Notes: generated by a model not told the origin, from the sequence alone. 32,497 nucleotides of DNA from Comamonadaceae bacterium (GCA_030528485.1 JAUMYU010000025.1:1-32497), one strand, 5' to 3'. Counted from the first letter of the stretch, positions 1 through 8,345 are shown. Translations and numbers: made by a program.

Positions 1-401
1 CCGAGCAACTGCAAGGCGCGCTCGTTCAGCGGCTCCAGCGAGCGGGCGCTTTTCCAGAAGTGGTACTGCGTGCCCAACTGGCGCTGCAGGGCTATGCGTA
101 CGTTCTCCAACAAAGTCAAATGCGGAAAAACCGCTGAAATCTGAAACGAGCGAATCACCCCGCGTCGCGCAATTTGCGCGGGCTTTTCCTGGGTGATGTC
201 GATACCGTTGAACGTGATGGTGCCGCGCGTAGGCACCAGAAACTTGGTCAACAAATTAAAGCAAGTGGTTTTCCCGGCCCCATTTGGGCCAATCAGTGCA
301 TGGATATGCCCGCGCTGAACCTGGAGGTTCACGTTGTCCACCGCAGTGAAGCCTTTGAACTCCTTGGTCAGGTTTTTTGTTGAGAGGATGATGTCGGTCA
401 T
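1..401 (-). CDS. livG: LivG-like branched-chain amino acid ABC transporter ATPase (5' part)
   Basis: This is the first ~133 residues of an ABC ATPase; the rest lies beyond the window start. The protein begins [18 protein letters not shown], then shows a Walker A motif GPNGAGKTT around residues 38-46, followed by CFNLLTKF and the Q-loop region [19 protein letters not shown]. The wording around Walker A and the Q-loop is typical of LivG-type subunits, which energise uptake of branched-chain amino acids or related compounds from the cytoplasmic face of the inner membrane. The signature and Walker B motifs are outside the window. The gene is divergent from the ribosomal operon and appears to be the first gene of its own unit, because no same-strand gene lies upstream. 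LivG rather than another ABC importer family is inferred from a partial sequence. Confidence 0.85.
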   Translation of the reverse strand, partial: MTDIILSTKNLTKEFKGFTAVDNVNLQVQRGHIHALIGPNGAGKTTCFNLLTKFLVPTRGTITFNGIDITQEKPAQIARRGVIRSFQISAVFPHLTLLENVRIALQRQLGTQYHFWKSARSLEPLNERALQLL

Positions 402-503
402 TGCGTTACCTGCGCAGCGCCCAAAAGCGGCAGGCCAGCGGTGGAGTGCCCGCAAGCATGCAGCAAGCGATGGTTGTTGGAAGCGCGCAAATGTTAGTTA
501 TGC

Positions 504-538
504 GCCCTTGGGACGACAATGGGGTAAGTCCCAAGGGC
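504..538. promoter_or_regulatory. 11-bp perfect inverted repeat between livG and rplC
   Basis: GCCCTTGGGAC at 504-514 and GTCCCAAGGGC at 528-538 are exact reverse complements separated by 13 bases. Neither side is followed by a T run, so it does not look like an intrinsic terminator. It sits about 100 bp upstream of the livG start and about 65 bp upstream of the -35 candidate for the ribosomal operon. An operator for the divergent liv gene, or a hairpin in its leader, are the simplest readings. The role is inference. Confidence 0.5.
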
Positions 539-599
539 CCGGCGGCGTGAAGAGAGGCGGTTTTGGTGTAGGGAATGTGCGAAGTTCGGCCTGGACGGC

Positions 600-629
600 T
601 TGCGCGCGCCGTCCGAAGCGGGCTAGAAT
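600..629 (+). promoter_or_regulatory. Candidate sigma-70 promoter of the S10-type ribosomal operon
   Basis: TTGCGC at 600-605 and TAGAAT at 624-629 are separated by 18 bp. This is the best promoter-like pair in the 355-bp gap between livG and rplC, and it would give a leader of roughly 120 nt before the rplC start at 757. The remainder of 402-756 shows only the inverted repeat at 504-538 and no gene. A long open frame covers the gap upstream of rplC, but it has no homology that I recognise. Confidence 0.5.
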
Positions 630-756
630 GCTTGGCTTCGCTATTTCGGCGGAGTTTTATCAACCTTCCCTCGCAGTCGCCAAGAGCCGTTGGGCGCCGG
701 GCGGCAACGTGCGCTACCAATTGCAGTGGCCGCGGCGGGGGGTTCGGAGTAATAAC

Positions 757-1431
757 ATGAGTCTGAGTAACTCCCTGGGGTTGCTGGGCCGCAAGGTGGG
801 CATGATGCGCCTGTTCACCGATGACGGGGAGTCCATTCCCGTTACGGTGGTGGATGTGTCCGATAACCGCGTGACCCAGGTAAAAACCCAAGAGAACGAC
901 GGTTACACCGCCTTGCAGGTGACCTATGGGTCGCGCAAGGCTTCGCGTGTGACCAAGCCTGAGGCGGGTCATCTGTCCAAAGCGGGTGTGCAAGCGGGTG
1001 AGATCGTTCGTGAATTCCGCGTGACTGCGGAAACAGCCGGTCAATATGCTGCTGGCGCGCAAGTGCCTGTGGCCAATATCTTCTCGGTAGGCCAGAAGGT
1101 GGATGTGCAAGGCACTTCCATTGGCAAGGGCTACGCCGGCACCATCAAGCGCCACAACTTTGGCTCGCAGCGGGCTTCGCACGGTAACAGCCGTTCGCAC
1201 CGCGTGCCTGGCTCCATCGGCATGGCGCAAGATCCTGGCCGTATTTTCCCTGGCAAGCGCATGACCGGTCATCTGGGTGATGAGACCGTGACGACGCAAA
1301 ACCTGGATATCGTTCGCATCGACGAAGCTCGCCAGTTGCTGCTCATCAAAGGGGCGGTACCTGGCTCCAAGGGTGGTTTCGTGACGGTGCGTCCTTCTGT
1401 CAAGGCTGAGGCCAAGAAAGGAGCCCAATAA
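757..1431 (+). CDS. rplC: 50S ribosomal protein L3
   Basis: L3 is a 23S rRNA-binding protein that nucleates 50S assembly near the peptidyl transferase centre. The 224-residue product starts [20 protein letters not shown] and carries the conserved loop [20 protein letters not shown] and the segment [15 protein letters not shown]. The open frame extends upstream to 334, but the ATG at 757 is chosen because it matches the family start and has GGAG at 746-749 seven bases before it. It is the first gene of the operon; rpsJ, which usually precedes it, is not upstream. The stop codon overlaps the rplD start by one base (TAATG), which suggests translational coupling. In E. coli L3 the PrmB-methylated glutamine lies in SIGQNQ; here the matching stretch is SIGMAQ. 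Confidence 0.97.
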   Translation: MSLSNSLGLLGRKVGMMRLFTDDGESIPVTVVDVSDNRVTQVKTQENDGYTALQVTYGSRKASRVTKPEAGHLSKAGVQAGEIVREFRVTAETAGQYAAGAQVPVANIFSVGQKVDVQGTSIGKGYAGTIKRHNFGSQRASHGNSRSHRVPGSIGMAQDPGRIFPGKRMTGHLGDETVTTQNLDIVRIDEARQLLLIKGAVPGSKGGFVTVRPSVKAEAKKGAQ

Positions 1432-2048
1432 TGCAGGTCGAGCTCCTCAATGAACAAGGTCAGGCATCGACTGTGGATGTGCCTGAAGTGCTGTTTGGTC
1501 GCGATTACAACGAGGCCTTGATCCATCAACTCGTGGTGGCTTATCAGGCCAATGCCCGTCAGGCTACGCGTGCCCAGAAAGATCGTCAACAGGTTCGTCA
1601 TTCGACCAAAAAGCCTTTCCGTCAAAAAGGTACGGGCAATGCCCGCGCTGGTATGACTTCCTCGCCGTTGTGGCGTGGGGGCGGTCGCATTTTCCCGAAC
1701 CTGCCCGAGGAAAACTATTCGCACAAGGTCAACAAGAAGCAGTACCGTGTTGGTATGGCTTCCATTCTCTCCAAGCTGGTCGCTGATGGCCGTCTGTCGG
1801 TGGTGGAAGACATCAAGCTCGATACGCCTAAGACCAAGGCTTTTGCCTCCAAACTCAAGAACATGAAGGTGGATTCCGCGCTGTTGATTGCCTCCGAGGT
1901 GGATGAGAACCTCTATCTGGCTTCGCGCAATCTGGCCAACGTGTATGTCATCGAGCCGCGTTACGTCGATCCCCTGTCGCTGGTGCACTTCAAGAAAGTG
2001 CTGGTGACCAAGGGTGCCGTTGACAAGCTCAAGGAGATGTTCGTATGA
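1431..2048 (+). CDS. rplD: 50S ribosomal protein L4
   Basis: L4 binds 23S rRNA and lines the polypeptide exit tunnel. The 205-residue length is normal. The basic tunnel loop is visible around residues 45-80 (RQGTRAQK-like region, then [15 protein letters not shown], with SPLWRGGG just after). In E. coli L4 also represses its own operon through the S10 leader; here rpsJ and that leader are not in place, so this regulation cannot be assumed. The start overlaps the rplC stop by one base and its stop overlaps the rplW start in ATGA, so three genes are tightly coupled. Confidence 0.97.
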   Translation: MQVELLNEQGQASTVDVPEVLFGRDYNEALIHQLVVAYQANARQATRAQKDRQQVRHSTKKPFRQKGTGNARAGMTSSPLWRGGGRIFPNLPEENYSHKVNKKQYRVGMASILSKLVADGRLSVVEDIKLDTPKTKAFASKLKNMKVDSALLIASEVDENLYLASRNLANVYVIEPRYVDPLSLVHFKKVLVTKGAVDKLKEMFV

Positions 2049-2380
2049 GCCGCGTCAATCCAAGCCCCAAAGAGCGCCAGTTTTCGGAAGCTCGTCTTTA
2101 CCAAGTGTTGGTAGCGCCGGTTGTTTCCGAAAAGGCTACTTTTGCCGCTGAGCAGTCCAATGCCGTGACCTTCAAGGTCTTGCGCGATGCCACCAAGCCT
2201 GAAATCAAGGCGGCTGTGGAGTTGCTGTTCAAGGTGGAAGTGGTTGGCGTGTCCGTCGTCAACGTCAAAGGCAAGACCAAGCGCTTTGGGCGTACCATGG
2301 GCCGTCGCAATCACGTGCGCAAGGCTTATGTGCGCTTGAAGGAAGGTCAAGAGCTGAACCTTTCCGGGGAGGCAGCGTAA
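2045..2380 (+). CDS. rplW: 50S ribosomal protein L23
   Basis: L23 sits at the exit of the peptide tunnel and forms the docking site for trigger factor and signal recognition particle. The 111-residue product contains the family signature [19 protein letters not shown] near the N-terminus and [20 protein letters not shown] near the C-terminus. It is a little longer than the ~100-residue E. coli protein because of an N-terminal [15 protein letters not shown] extension. That start is supported by the 4-base ATGA overlap with the rplD stop. The rplB start follows three bases after its stop. Confidence 0.96.
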   Translation: MSRVNPSPKERQFSEARLYQVLVAPVVSEKATFAAEQSNAVTFKVLRDATKPEIKAAVELLFKVEVVGVSVVNVKGKTKRFGRTMGRRNHVRKAYVRLKEGQELNLSGEAA

Positions 2381-2383
2381 ACC

Positions 2384-3211
2384 ATGGCCATCATTAAACT
2401 CAAGCCACAGACTCCTGGTCAGCGTGGCGCAATCAAAATTTCCCGTGCGCACTTGCACAAAGGCAGTGGCTACGCACCGCTGTTGGAGCCGCAACACCAA
2501 AAGGCGGGTCGCAACAACAATGGTCATATCACGACACGTCACAAGGGTGGCGGTCATCGCCATCATTACCGCGTCGTGGACTTCCGTCGCAATGACAAGG
2601 ATGGTATTCCTGCCAAGATCGAACGCATTGAGTACGATCCCAACCGCTCGGCGCACTTGGCCTTGGTGTGCTATGCCGATGGCGAGCGCCGCTACATCAT
2701 CGCTCCGCGCGGTGTAGATGTGGGGGCGACAGTGCTCTCGGGCGCCGAGGCTCCGATCAAGGCTGGCAATACCCTGCCTATTCGCAACATCCCCGTTGGT
2801 TCCATTATCCATTGCATTGAGCTGCAACCCGGTGGCGGCGCTCAAATCGCCCGGTCGGCCGGGACTTCGGCGACGCTGCTGGCCCGCGAAGGTGTGTACG
2901 CCCAAGTGCGTTTGCGTTCCGGTGAAGTGCGCAAAGTGCATATCGAATGCCGCGCGACGATCGGTGAAGTTGCCAACGAAGAGCACAGCCTGCGTCAATA
3001 TGGCAAGGCCGGTGTTAAGCGTCACATGGGCATTCGTCCCACTGTGCGCGGTATGGTGATGAACCCTGTTGACCACCCGCTCGGTGGTGGTGAAGGCCGC
3101 AGCAAGGGTGGCAAGCACCCTGTTGACCCATGGGGTAACTTGGCCAAGGGGTATCGCACCCGTAACAATAAGCGCACGCAGGCGTTTATTGTGTCGCGTC
3201 GTAAGAAATAA
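2384..3211 (+). CDS. rplB: 50S ribosomal protein L2
   Basis: L2 is among the most conserved 50S proteins and supports subunit association and the peptidyl transferase centre. The 275-residue length is standard. Clear motifs include [20 protein letters not shown] (residues about 43-62) and, near the end, the segment [18 protein letters not shown], which holds the conserved histidine of the MNPVDHPHGGG family motif; here the residue after HP is L, not H. The C-terminus [17 protein letters not shown] is typical. It sits inside the operon, 3 bases after rplW and 12 before rpsS. Confidence 0.97.
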   Translation: MAIIKLKPQTPGQRGAIKISRAHLHKGSGYAPLLEPQHQKAGRNNNGHITTRHKGGGHRHHYRVVDFRRNDKDGIPAKIERIEYDPNRSAHLALVCYADGERRYIIAPRGVDVGATVLSGAEAPIKAGNTLPIRNIPVGSIIHCIELQPGGGAQIARSAGTSATLLAREGVYAQVRLRSGEVRKVHIECRATIGEVANEEHSLRQYGKAGVKRHMGIRPTVRGMVMNPVDHPLGGGEGRSKGGKHPVDPWGNLAKGYRTRNNKRTQAFIVSRRKK

Positions 3212-3223
3212 GGGTAGGGTGCC

Positions 3224-3499
3224 ATGACACGTTCACTCAAGAAAGGTCCTTTTGTGGATCATCACCTGTTGGCAAAGGTCGAAAAGGCCATTGCTGGCAA
3301 GGATAAGCGTCCGGTTAAGACCTGGTCGCGTCGCTCCATGGTGCTGCCTGAGTTCATCGGTCTGACGATCGCTGTACATAACGGCAAGCAGCATGTGCCT
3401 GTCTATATCACCGATCAGATGGTTGGCCATAAGCTGGGCGAGTTCGCGCTCACCCGCACCTTCAAGGGCCACCCCGCTGACAAAAAAGCCAAGAAGTAA
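3224..3499 (+). CDS. rpsS: 30S ribosomal protein S19
   Basis: S19 binds the head of 16S rRNA next to S13. The 91-residue protein begins [20 protein letters not shown] and contains the family stretch [20 protein letters not shown] and the C-terminal [20 protein letters not shown]. Length and both ends match the family. The ATG follows the rplB stop by 12 bases, with GGGTAGGGT as a plausible ribosome binding site. Confidence 0.97.
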   Translation: MTRSLKKGPFVDHHLLAKVEKAIAGKDKRPVKTWSRRSMVLPEFIGLTIAVHNGKQHVPVYITDQMVGHKLGEFALTRTFKGHPADKKAKK

Positions 3500-3511
3500 G
3501 GGGTTCACACC

Positions 3512-3844
3512 ATGTCTGAAACACGTGCTGTACTCCGTGGCGTGCGTTTGTCTGTGGACAAAGGCCGCTTGGTGGCCGATCTGATCCGCGGCAAGCGGGT
3601 CGATCAGGCGCTCAATATCCTGACCTTCACGCCCAAGAAGGCTGCTGTCATCATCAAGAAAGTGCTGGAGTCGGCCATTGCCAACGCAGAGCACAACGAC
3701 GGCGCCGACATCGACGAATTGCGCGTTAAAACCATTTACGTCGAGCAGGGAACGACCCTCAAGCGCTTCACTGCGCGCGCCAAGGGCCGTGGCAACCGTA
3801 TCAGCAAACCTACCTGCCACGTTTACGTGACGGTGGGCTACTAA
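3512..3844 (+). CDS. rplV: 50S ribosomal protein L22
   Basis: L22 lines the exit tunnel with its beta-hairpin, where macrolide-resistance changes occur in other species. The 110-residue product contains [19 protein letters not shown], then [20 protein letters not shown], and the hairpin region [20 protein letters not shown]. These are the standard blocks in the standard order. It lies 12 bases after rpsS and 14 bases before rpsC in one transcription unit. Confidence 0.97.
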   Translation: MSETRAVLRGVRLSVDKGRLVADLIRGKRVDQALNILTFTPKKAAVIIKKVLESAIANAEHNDGADIDELRVKTIYVEQGTTLKRFTARAKGRGNRISKPTCHVYVTVGY

Positions 3845-3858
3845 GCCAGAGGAAGACT

Positions 3859-4707
3859 ATGGGACAGAAAATCAACCCAACCGGCTTCCGCCTGGCGGTA
3901 AGCCGTGACTGGTCCAGCCGTTGGTACGCCAACAACCGCGACTTCGCCGGCATGCTGGCTGAAGATATCGAGGTCCGTGATTACCTCAAGAAAAAGCTCA
4001 AAAATGCGCAGGTTTCCCGCGTGCTGATTGAGCGCCCCGCCAAAAATGCCCGCATCACCATTTACTCGGCCCGCCCGGGTGTGGTGATCGGCAAAAAGGG
4101 CGAGGACATTGAGAATCTGAAAAAGGAACTCGCCCGCATGCTGGGCGTTCCTGTGGCCGTCAACATCGAAGAAGTGCGCAAGCCCGAGATCGATGCCCAG
4201 TTGATTGCTGACAGCATTACCCAGCAGCTTGAAAAGCGCATCATGTTCCGCCGCGCCATGAAGCGTGCCATGCAAAACGCGATGCGTATGGGCGCTCAGG
4301 GCATCAAGATCATGTCTTCGGGCCGCTTGAACGGCATCGAAATTGCCCGTACCGAGTGGTACCGTGAAGGCCGCGTGCCACTGCATACGCTGCGCGCAGA
4401 TATTGATTACGCAACGTCTGAGGCTTCCACCACCTACGGGATCATCGGCGTCAAGGTTTGGGTCTATAAAGGCGATACTTTGGGCCGTAACGATTTGCCT
4501 GCTGCCGAGCCTCGTGCCGAGGAGGAGCGTCGTCCGCGCGGTCGTCGTCCAGCAGGCCGTGGTGATCGCCGTGGCCGGGGCAGCAATGCTGCGCCGGCCG
4601 ACGGTAGTGACAAACCCGCAGAAGCCACTTCTGCATCTGCCGCCGTTAAGCGCGCTCCCGCCGTGGATAGCGCGCCCGCCACAGCTGCGGACGGTAAAGG
4701 AGAATAA
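3859..4707 (+). CDS. rpsC: 30S ribosomal protein S3 with long basic C-terminal tail
   Basis: S3 forms part of the mRNA entry channel of the 30S subunit. The N-terminal domain starts [18 protein letters not shown]; a type 2 KH domain with the GKKG loop ([18 protein letters not shown]) lies near residues 73-90; the C-terminal domain includes [20 protein letters not shown]. At 282 residues it is about 50 longer than E. coli S3. The extra part, from about residue 212, is rich in Arg, Ala, Pro and Glu (for example [18 protein letters not shown]). Extended S3 tails are common in Burkholderiales, so this is a lineage trait rather than a fusion. AGAGGAAGA just before the ATG is a good ribosome binding site. 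Confidence 0.97.
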   Translation: MGQKINPTGFRLAVSRDWSSRWYANNRDFAGMLAEDIEVRDYLKKKLKNAQVSRVLIERPAKNARITIYSARPGVVIGKKGEDIENLKKELARMLGVPVAVNIEEVRKPEIDAQLIADSITQQLEKRIMFRRAMKRAMQNAMRMGAQGIKIMSSGRLNGIEIARTEWYREGRVPLHTLRADIDYATSEASTTYGIIGVKVWVYKGDTLGRNDLPAAEPRAEEERRPRGRRPAGRGDRRGRGSNAAPADGSDKPAEATSASAAVKRAPAVDSAPATAADGKGE

Positions 4708-4709
4708 AC

Positions 4710-5126
4710 ATGCTGCAACCTGCTCGCCGCAAATTCCGCAAAGAGCAAAAAGGTCGCAACACCGGTATCGCAACCCGTGGCAACACGGTTGCGTTCGGGG
4801 AGTTCGGCCTGAAGTCCACCGACCGCGGTCGCCTGACTGCCCGCCAGATTGAGGCGGCACGCCGTGCCATTACCCGCCACGTCAAGCGTGGTGGCCGTAT
4901 TTGGATTCGCGTCTTCCCCGACAAGCCCATTTCGACCAAACCGGCCGAAGTGCGTATGGGTAACGGTAAGGGCAACCCCGACTACTACGTCGCTGAGATC
5001 CAGCCGGGCAAGGTGATTTATGAAATCACCGGCGTTTCCGAAGAGCTGGCGCGCGAGGCATTCCGTCTGGCTGCTGCCAAACTGCCGCTGAGCACCACTT
5101 TCGTGGCTCGCCAGTTGGGCGCTTGA
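4710..5126 (+). CDS. rplP: 50S ribosomal protein L16
   Basis: L16 organises the A-site region of the 50S subunit. The 138-residue length is normal. The protein starts [20 protein letters not shown] and carries the family stretches [28 protein letters not shown] and [19 protein letters not shown]. The start lies 2 bases after the rpsC stop, and AAAGGAGAA overlapping the end of rpsC serves as ribosome binding site. Confidence 0.97.
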   Translation: MLQPARRKFRKEQKGRNTGIATRGNTVAFGEFGLKSTDRGRLTARQIEAARRAITRHVKRGGRIWIRVFPDKPISTKPAEVRMGNGKGNPDYYVAEIQPGKVIYEITGVSEELAREAFRLAAAKLPLSTTFVARQLGA

Positions 5127-5142
5127 TACAGGAGAAACTCTC

Positions 5143-5373
5143 ATGGCCAAGAACCAGACTGAGAAGGCTAAAGCCAAGGCGAAGGCGCTGCGCGAGAAGG
5201 ATGTTGCCGGCCTGAAAGACGAAATCAAGTCGTTGCAAAAGGCCCATTTTGGTCTGCGCATGCAGGCGGCAACCCAGCAGTTGAGCAACACTTCTGCCTT
5301 GGGCAAGACCCGTCGCGACATTGCGCGCGCCAAGACCATCCTGAACCAGAAGCAGGCCGCTAAGGCCAACTGA
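5143..5373 (+). CDS. rpmC: 50S ribosomal protein L29
   Basis: L29 sits next to L23 at the tunnel exit. The core matches the family ([18 protein letters not shown], then [15 protein letters not shown]). At 76 residues it is longer than the usual ~63 because of an N-terminal Lys/Ala-rich stretch, [20 protein letters not shown]. The start is fixed by GGAG at the proper distance (caggagaaactctcATG), and no other Met precedes the core. The extension is probably a real lineage feature. Confidence 0.95.
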   Translation: MAKNQTEKAKAKAKALREKDVAGLKDEIKSLQKAHFGLRMQAATQQLSNTSALGKTRRDIARAKTILNQKQAAKAN

Positions 5374-5384
5374 GGAAGCTACCC

Positions 5385-5654
5385 ATGACGGAAGAAAAGA
5401 AATCCCTCAAGCGCACCTTGGTTGGCAAGGTGGTCAGCGACAAGCGCGCCAAGACGGTGACGGTGCTCGTCGAGCGCCGTGTGAAGCACCCGATCTACGG
5501 CAAGATCGTGATTCGCTCCAGCAAGTACCACGCCCATGATGAGGCTGGCGAGTACAAGCTGGGTGACACCATCGAAATCACCGAAAGCCGTCCAATCTCT
5601 AAAACCAAATCCTGGGTTGCCACCCGTTTGGTGCAGAAGGCTGCTTTGGTGTAA
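5385..5654 (+). CDS. rpsQ: 30S ribosomal protein S17
   Basis: S17 is a primary 16S rRNA-binding protein of the 30S body. The 89-residue product has the OB-fold motifs [20 protein letters not shown] and, later, [18 protein letters not shown]. It is the last gene of the unit: a strong intrinsic terminator follows at 5717-5743, so the spc-type genes (rplN onwards) that follow rpsQ in E. coli are not co-transcribed here. Confidence 0.96.
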   Translation: MTEEKKSLKRTLVGKVVSDKRAKTVTVLVERRVKHPIYGKIVIRSSKYHAHDEAGEYKLGDTIEITESRPISKTKSWVATRLVQKAALV

Positions 5655-5716
5655 TACGCGTGCAGGCAAGGCGGTTTGTTTTGCCTATCGCGGAGCTTAC
5701 AGGCCGATTGGATTGC

Positions 5717-5743
5717 AAAGCCCTGCGTTAGCAGGGCTTTTTT
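5717..5743 (+). terminator. Intrinsic terminator of the ribosomal operon
   Basis: AAAGCCCTGC (5717-5726), a GTTA loop and GCAGGGCTTT (5731-5740) form a perfect 10-bp stem that runs into a TTTTTT tract. It lies 63 bases after the rpsQ stop. Repeat copy A starts about 17 bases further on. Confidence 0.95.
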
Positions 5744-5759
5744 GTGCCTGAATCTGCTG

Positions 5760-5842
5760 ATTTATCAATCAATGAGATAAAAAATAATGATTTTTCGGCA
5801 TGTGTGTCAAAGAATAAGTTTTCCTTTGAAATGGAATTTCAG
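5760..5842 (-). repeat. 3'-end palindromic repeat, copy A
   Basis: Read on the minus strand it shows the arm TTTCAAAGGAAAA, the core ATGCCGAAA and a distal arm ending ATTGATTGATAAA. On the plus strand, the coding strand of the upstream rpsQ, the core reads TTTCGGCAT. It follows the rpsQ terminator and ends three bases before the ATG of the next gene, so the GGAA of its arm (5833-5836) is the only ribosome-binding-like sequence before that gene. Confidence 0.8.
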
Positions 5843-5844
5843 CA

Positions 5845-6402
5845 ATGTTGAGGCCAGCGGCCAAAACGTGGCGCCTAGTGCGTCATCCCGGCTCAAGCTA
5901 TGGGCTGGCGTTGCAGATCACTGCTGCGCTGGCGCGCGAGCAAGGGTTGTGGCGTCTGGATTACAGCGTGCAAGGCGAGCTGAGCGCACTGAGGCTGCCT
6001 GAAGTGGCTGTGCATTCTGCGGCCGTGGATGAGCTATGGCGTCACACCTGTTTTGAAGCCTTTGTGGCTGGGGCGGGGGACGCCTATCACGAATTCAACT
6101 TCTCGCCTTCGGGCCATTGGGCGGCTTATGCCTTTTCCCGAGAGCGCGTGCGACAAGTGGCTGCTGCTCCCCTGCCGCCTGTGCATATCCATTGCGTGCG
6201 AGAGGCGCAGCGGCTGGCTTTGAGCGCATGGCTGGCCGATGCAGCACTGCCTTTGGGCAGTAGCGCGGCCCCATTGGGCTTGAGCGCCGTTATCGAAACC
6301 GCCGACGGCCATCTGAGCTATTGGGCCTTGCACCATCCCGCACCTCGTCCCGATTTCCATGCGCGCAGTGGCTGGATAGCGCGCTGGCCACTCACGGGAT
6401 GA
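5845..6402 (+). CDS. DOMON-like domain protein
   Basis: The 185-residue product resembles the DOMON-like family found beside cell-wall genes in Burkholderiales. The features I rely on are the block DELWRHTCFEAFVA near residues 63-76, followed by YHEFNFSPSGHWAAYAFS. These conserved W, H, C and FNFSPSG residues are typical of the family. No signal peptide or membrane segment is seen. The exact ligand is unknown; DOMON folds usually bind haem or sugar. It lies upstream of a DUF1343/NamZ gene on the same strand, which suggests a link to muropeptide or MurNAc metabolism. Only a weak GGAA, part of repeat A, precedes the ATG. The function is inferred. Confidence 0.75.
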   Translation: MLRPAAKTWRLVRHPGSSYGLALQITAALAREQGLWRLDYSVQGELSALRLPEVAVHSAAVDELWRHTCFEAFVAGAGDAYHEFNFSPSGHWAAYAFSRERVRQVAAAPLPPVHIHCVREAQRLALSAWLADAALPLGSSAAPLGLSAVIETADGHLSYWALHHPAPRPDFHARSGWIARWPLTG

Positions 6403-6576
6403 GTGTTCCAGCCAGTTTCGGCTGTGTTGGCGCCGCTTGCTGGCATTTCTGGTCAGAAGCGCCCTGTTTTTTGCTTAGCATCGGCGCTTTTTTGGGCGCG
6501 CAGCATCGGCTGTGATCGCGCGCTGCAACCATGCCTTGCGCGCGCTGCTCCCTTCGTAACCTTTGAGTTTTTACCC

Positions 6577-7794
6577 ATGCAAACCGGCCTCGAACGTTTT
6601 GTGCAAGATCCGGCTTTACGCGCGCCCCTCAAAGGCCGCCGCGTTGCCTTGCTGGCGCATCCCGCTTCTGTCACGCGCGAGTTGACCCACGCGCTGGATG
6701 CGCTGGCCCTCCTGCCCGACGTGCGCTTGGCAGCCGCTTTCGGCCCTCAGCATGGGCTGCGGGGCGACAAGCAAGACAACATGGTGGAGTCGCCTGATTA
6801 CACCGACCCACGGCTGGGCGTTCCCGTTTTCAGCCTTTATGGCCAAGTGCGCCGCCCTACCGACGCGATGATGGATACCTTTGACGTCCTGCTGGTTGAT
6901 CTGCAAGACTTGGGCTGTCGCATTTACACCTTCATCACCACCTTGCGCTACGTCCTGGAGGCCGCCGCGGCGCATGGCAAAGCGGTGTGGGTGCTGGATC
7001 GCCCCAACCCCGCCGGTCGCCCCGTTGAAGGCTTGAGCTTGCGCCCAGGGTGGGAAAGCTTCGTCGGCGCAGGCCCGCTGCCCATGCGCCACGGCATGAC
7101 GATGGGCGAGCTGGGGCACTGGTTTATTGCACGCTTGAGCTTGCAGCTTGAATACCGCGTGATCGCTATGCATGGCTGGCACCCCCATGCGCCCCCAGGC
7201 TATGGCTGGCCGCTTGGGCCGGGGGATTGGCGCAGTTGGGTGAACCCCAGCCCCAATGCAGCCAGTTTAGGCATGGCCCGAGCCTATGCGGGTACCGTCA
7301 TGCTCGAAGGCACGACCCTGAGCGAAGGCCGTGGCACCACACGCCCGCTGGAAATGTTCGGTGCGCCAGATATTGACACTGGCCGACTGCTCGAAGATAT
7401 GCGCGCCTTGGCCCCAAGCTGGATGCGCGGTTGTGCATTGCGCGAATGCTGGTTTGAGCCGACGTTTCACAAACATGCGGGGCAGTTGTGCGCAGGCGTG
7501 CAAATCCATGTAGAAGACCCCTGCCATTACGATCACGCCACTTTTCAGCCTTGGCGCTTGCAAGCATTGGTTTTCAAAGCGCTGCGTAAGCAGCAGCCAA
7601 ATTATCCGCTCTGGCGTGACTTTCCCTATGAATATGAGTACAACCGCCTGGCTATTGACCTGATTAATGGCAGCCCTTTATTGCGCGTTTGGGTGGATGA
7701 TGCCACTGCCGTGCCGGCTGATTTGGACGAGCTGGCGCGCCTTGACGAAGCGGCTTGGATGCGTGAACGAGAATCATATATTATGTATCCATAA
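6577..7794 (+). CDS. DUF1343 / NamZ-family exo-beta-N-acetylmuramidase
   Basis: The 405-residue product belongs to the DUF1343 family, whose characterised Bacillus member NamZ removes terminal MurNAc from peptidoglycan fragments. Recognisable blocks are GRRVALLAHPASVTREL near the N-terminus, AAFGPQHGLRGDKQDN, VPVFSLYG, FDVLLVDLQDLGCRIYTF, VLDRPNPAGR and MRHGMTMGELG, followed by EGTTLSEGRGTTRPLEMFGA. The frame stays open upstream to 6403, but that part has no family similarity, so the start at 6577 (MQTGLERF) is preferred. No signal peptide is evident from this start, which points to a cytoplasmic recycling role unless a secretion signal is missed. It pairs with the DOMON-like gene upstream. 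Confidence 0.85.
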   Translation: MQTGLERFVQDPALRAPLKGRRVALLAHPASVTRELTHALDALALLPDVRLAAAFGPQHGLRGDKQDNMVESPDYTDPRLGVPVFSLYGQVRRPTDAMMDTFDVLLVDLQDLGCRIYTFITTLRYVLEAAAAHGKAVWVLDRPNPAGRPVEGLSLRPGWESFVGAGPLPMRHGMTMGELGHWFIARLSLQLEYRVIAMHGWHPHAPPGYGWPLGPGDWRSWVNPSPNAASLGMARAYAGTVMLEGTTLSEGRGTTRPLEMFGAPDIDTGRLLEDMRALAPSWMRGCALRECWFEPTFHKHAGQLCAGVQIHVEDPCHYDHATFQPWRLQALVFKALRKQQPNYPLWRDFPYEYEYNRLAIDLINGSPLLRVWVDDATAVPADLDELARLDEAAWMRERESYIMYP

Positions 7795-7879
7795 TTTTAC
7801 ATATCAAGGAAAATTAATTTCTTATTTCTGCTGCAAATAATCATTATTTCTATTTTTTGGAAATGAAATTCTGATTGAA
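7795..7879 (+). repeat. 3'-end palindromic repeat, copy B (diverged)
   Basis: It starts at the base after the NamZ-like stop codon. TTTTACATATCAAGGAAAAT aligns with the stop-proximal arm of the other copies (TTTACAAATCAAAAGAAAT). The core is degenerate (TTTCTGCTGCA instead of TTTCGGCATGA) and the far arm is weak. It is the least certain member of the family. Confidence 0.5.
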
Positions 7880-8131
7880 TGTCTCGAAGCATGCGCTGAT
7901 ACGTGATCCATGCGCGGCCTCATGCCGGATCTTCGGCTTGAATTATTTGCATCAAATTGCAATAAATTGGGCCGCATGTTATGGGTATGGCGCAGTCGCT
8001 CAGCTCAGAAAGGTGCCGGTTGCTTCTGGGGCGAGTGCCCGGCTGCTTTGGAAATAGTAGGAAAACTCGTCTGATGCTGCGTTCGTTGTGGCGATTTGCC
8101 AGTTGCGCAGATCAGTAGTGGAAAGCCGGGG
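7880..8131. other. Long gap without a convincing gene, upstream of the surface-protein gene
   Basis: The gap between the NamZ-like gene and the large surface-protein gene is 551 bp. After repeat B it holds only short open frames of 60 and 87 codons, which lack recognisable similarity and good ribosome binding sites. Its later part contains the hairpin with a T12 tract and a promoter candidate, listed separately. I see no tRNA or known riboswitch. Confidence 0.5.
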
Positions 8132-8187
8132 GGCAAAGCTCAAATTTCCGTAGATTTATTTGAAGCCTTGCCACGTTTTTTTTTTTT
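8132..8187 (+). terminator. Hairpin followed by a 12-T tract in the leader region
   Basis: GGCAAAGCTCAAAT (8132-8145) pairs, with a mismatch and a bulge, with ATTTGAAGCCTTGCC (8158-8172) across a 12-nt loop. ACG and then twelve T residues (8176-8187) follow. This has the form of an intrinsic terminator. No credible gene ends just before it, so it may end readthrough from the NamZ-like unit or act as an attenuator for the gene at 8346. The homopolymer is long enough to be slippage-prone. Confidence 0.6.
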
Positions 8188-8284
8188 CGCTTACGATCAC
8201 GCTGACATTGGGCGGCTTCTACCCCGAAAGGAAGGGGTGGCTTCGGTCAATGGAAACATGGAGCGTGTACCTACTTGGCTTGCT

Positions 8285-8313
8285 TTGATACGGGCAGGCA
8301 CCATTGGTAAATA
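8285..8313 (+). promoter_or_regulatory. Candidate promoter of the surface-protein gene
   Basis: TTGATA (8285-8290) and TAAATA (8308-8313) are separated by exactly 17 bp, in an AT-rich stretch about 30 bp before the start codon. The -35 match is good and the -10 match only fair. GGGGGGA at 8331-8337 is a G-rich, imperfect ribosome binding site about 8 bases before the ATG at 8346. Confidence 0.4.
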
Positions 8314-8345
8314 TTTATTAACAAATAGTCGGGGGGATATTCCTT

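Noticed and set aside
406-1428. Open frame of 340 codons on the minus strand across the livG-rplC gap
   Set aside because: It is antisense to rplC and has no recognisable domain; rplC is certain on the plus strand.
8100-8190. Possible c-di-GMP riboswitch because of GGCAAAGC-like bases and GAAA
   Set aside because: The other conserved parts of the GEMM fold were not found; the bases are better explained by the terminator-like stem.
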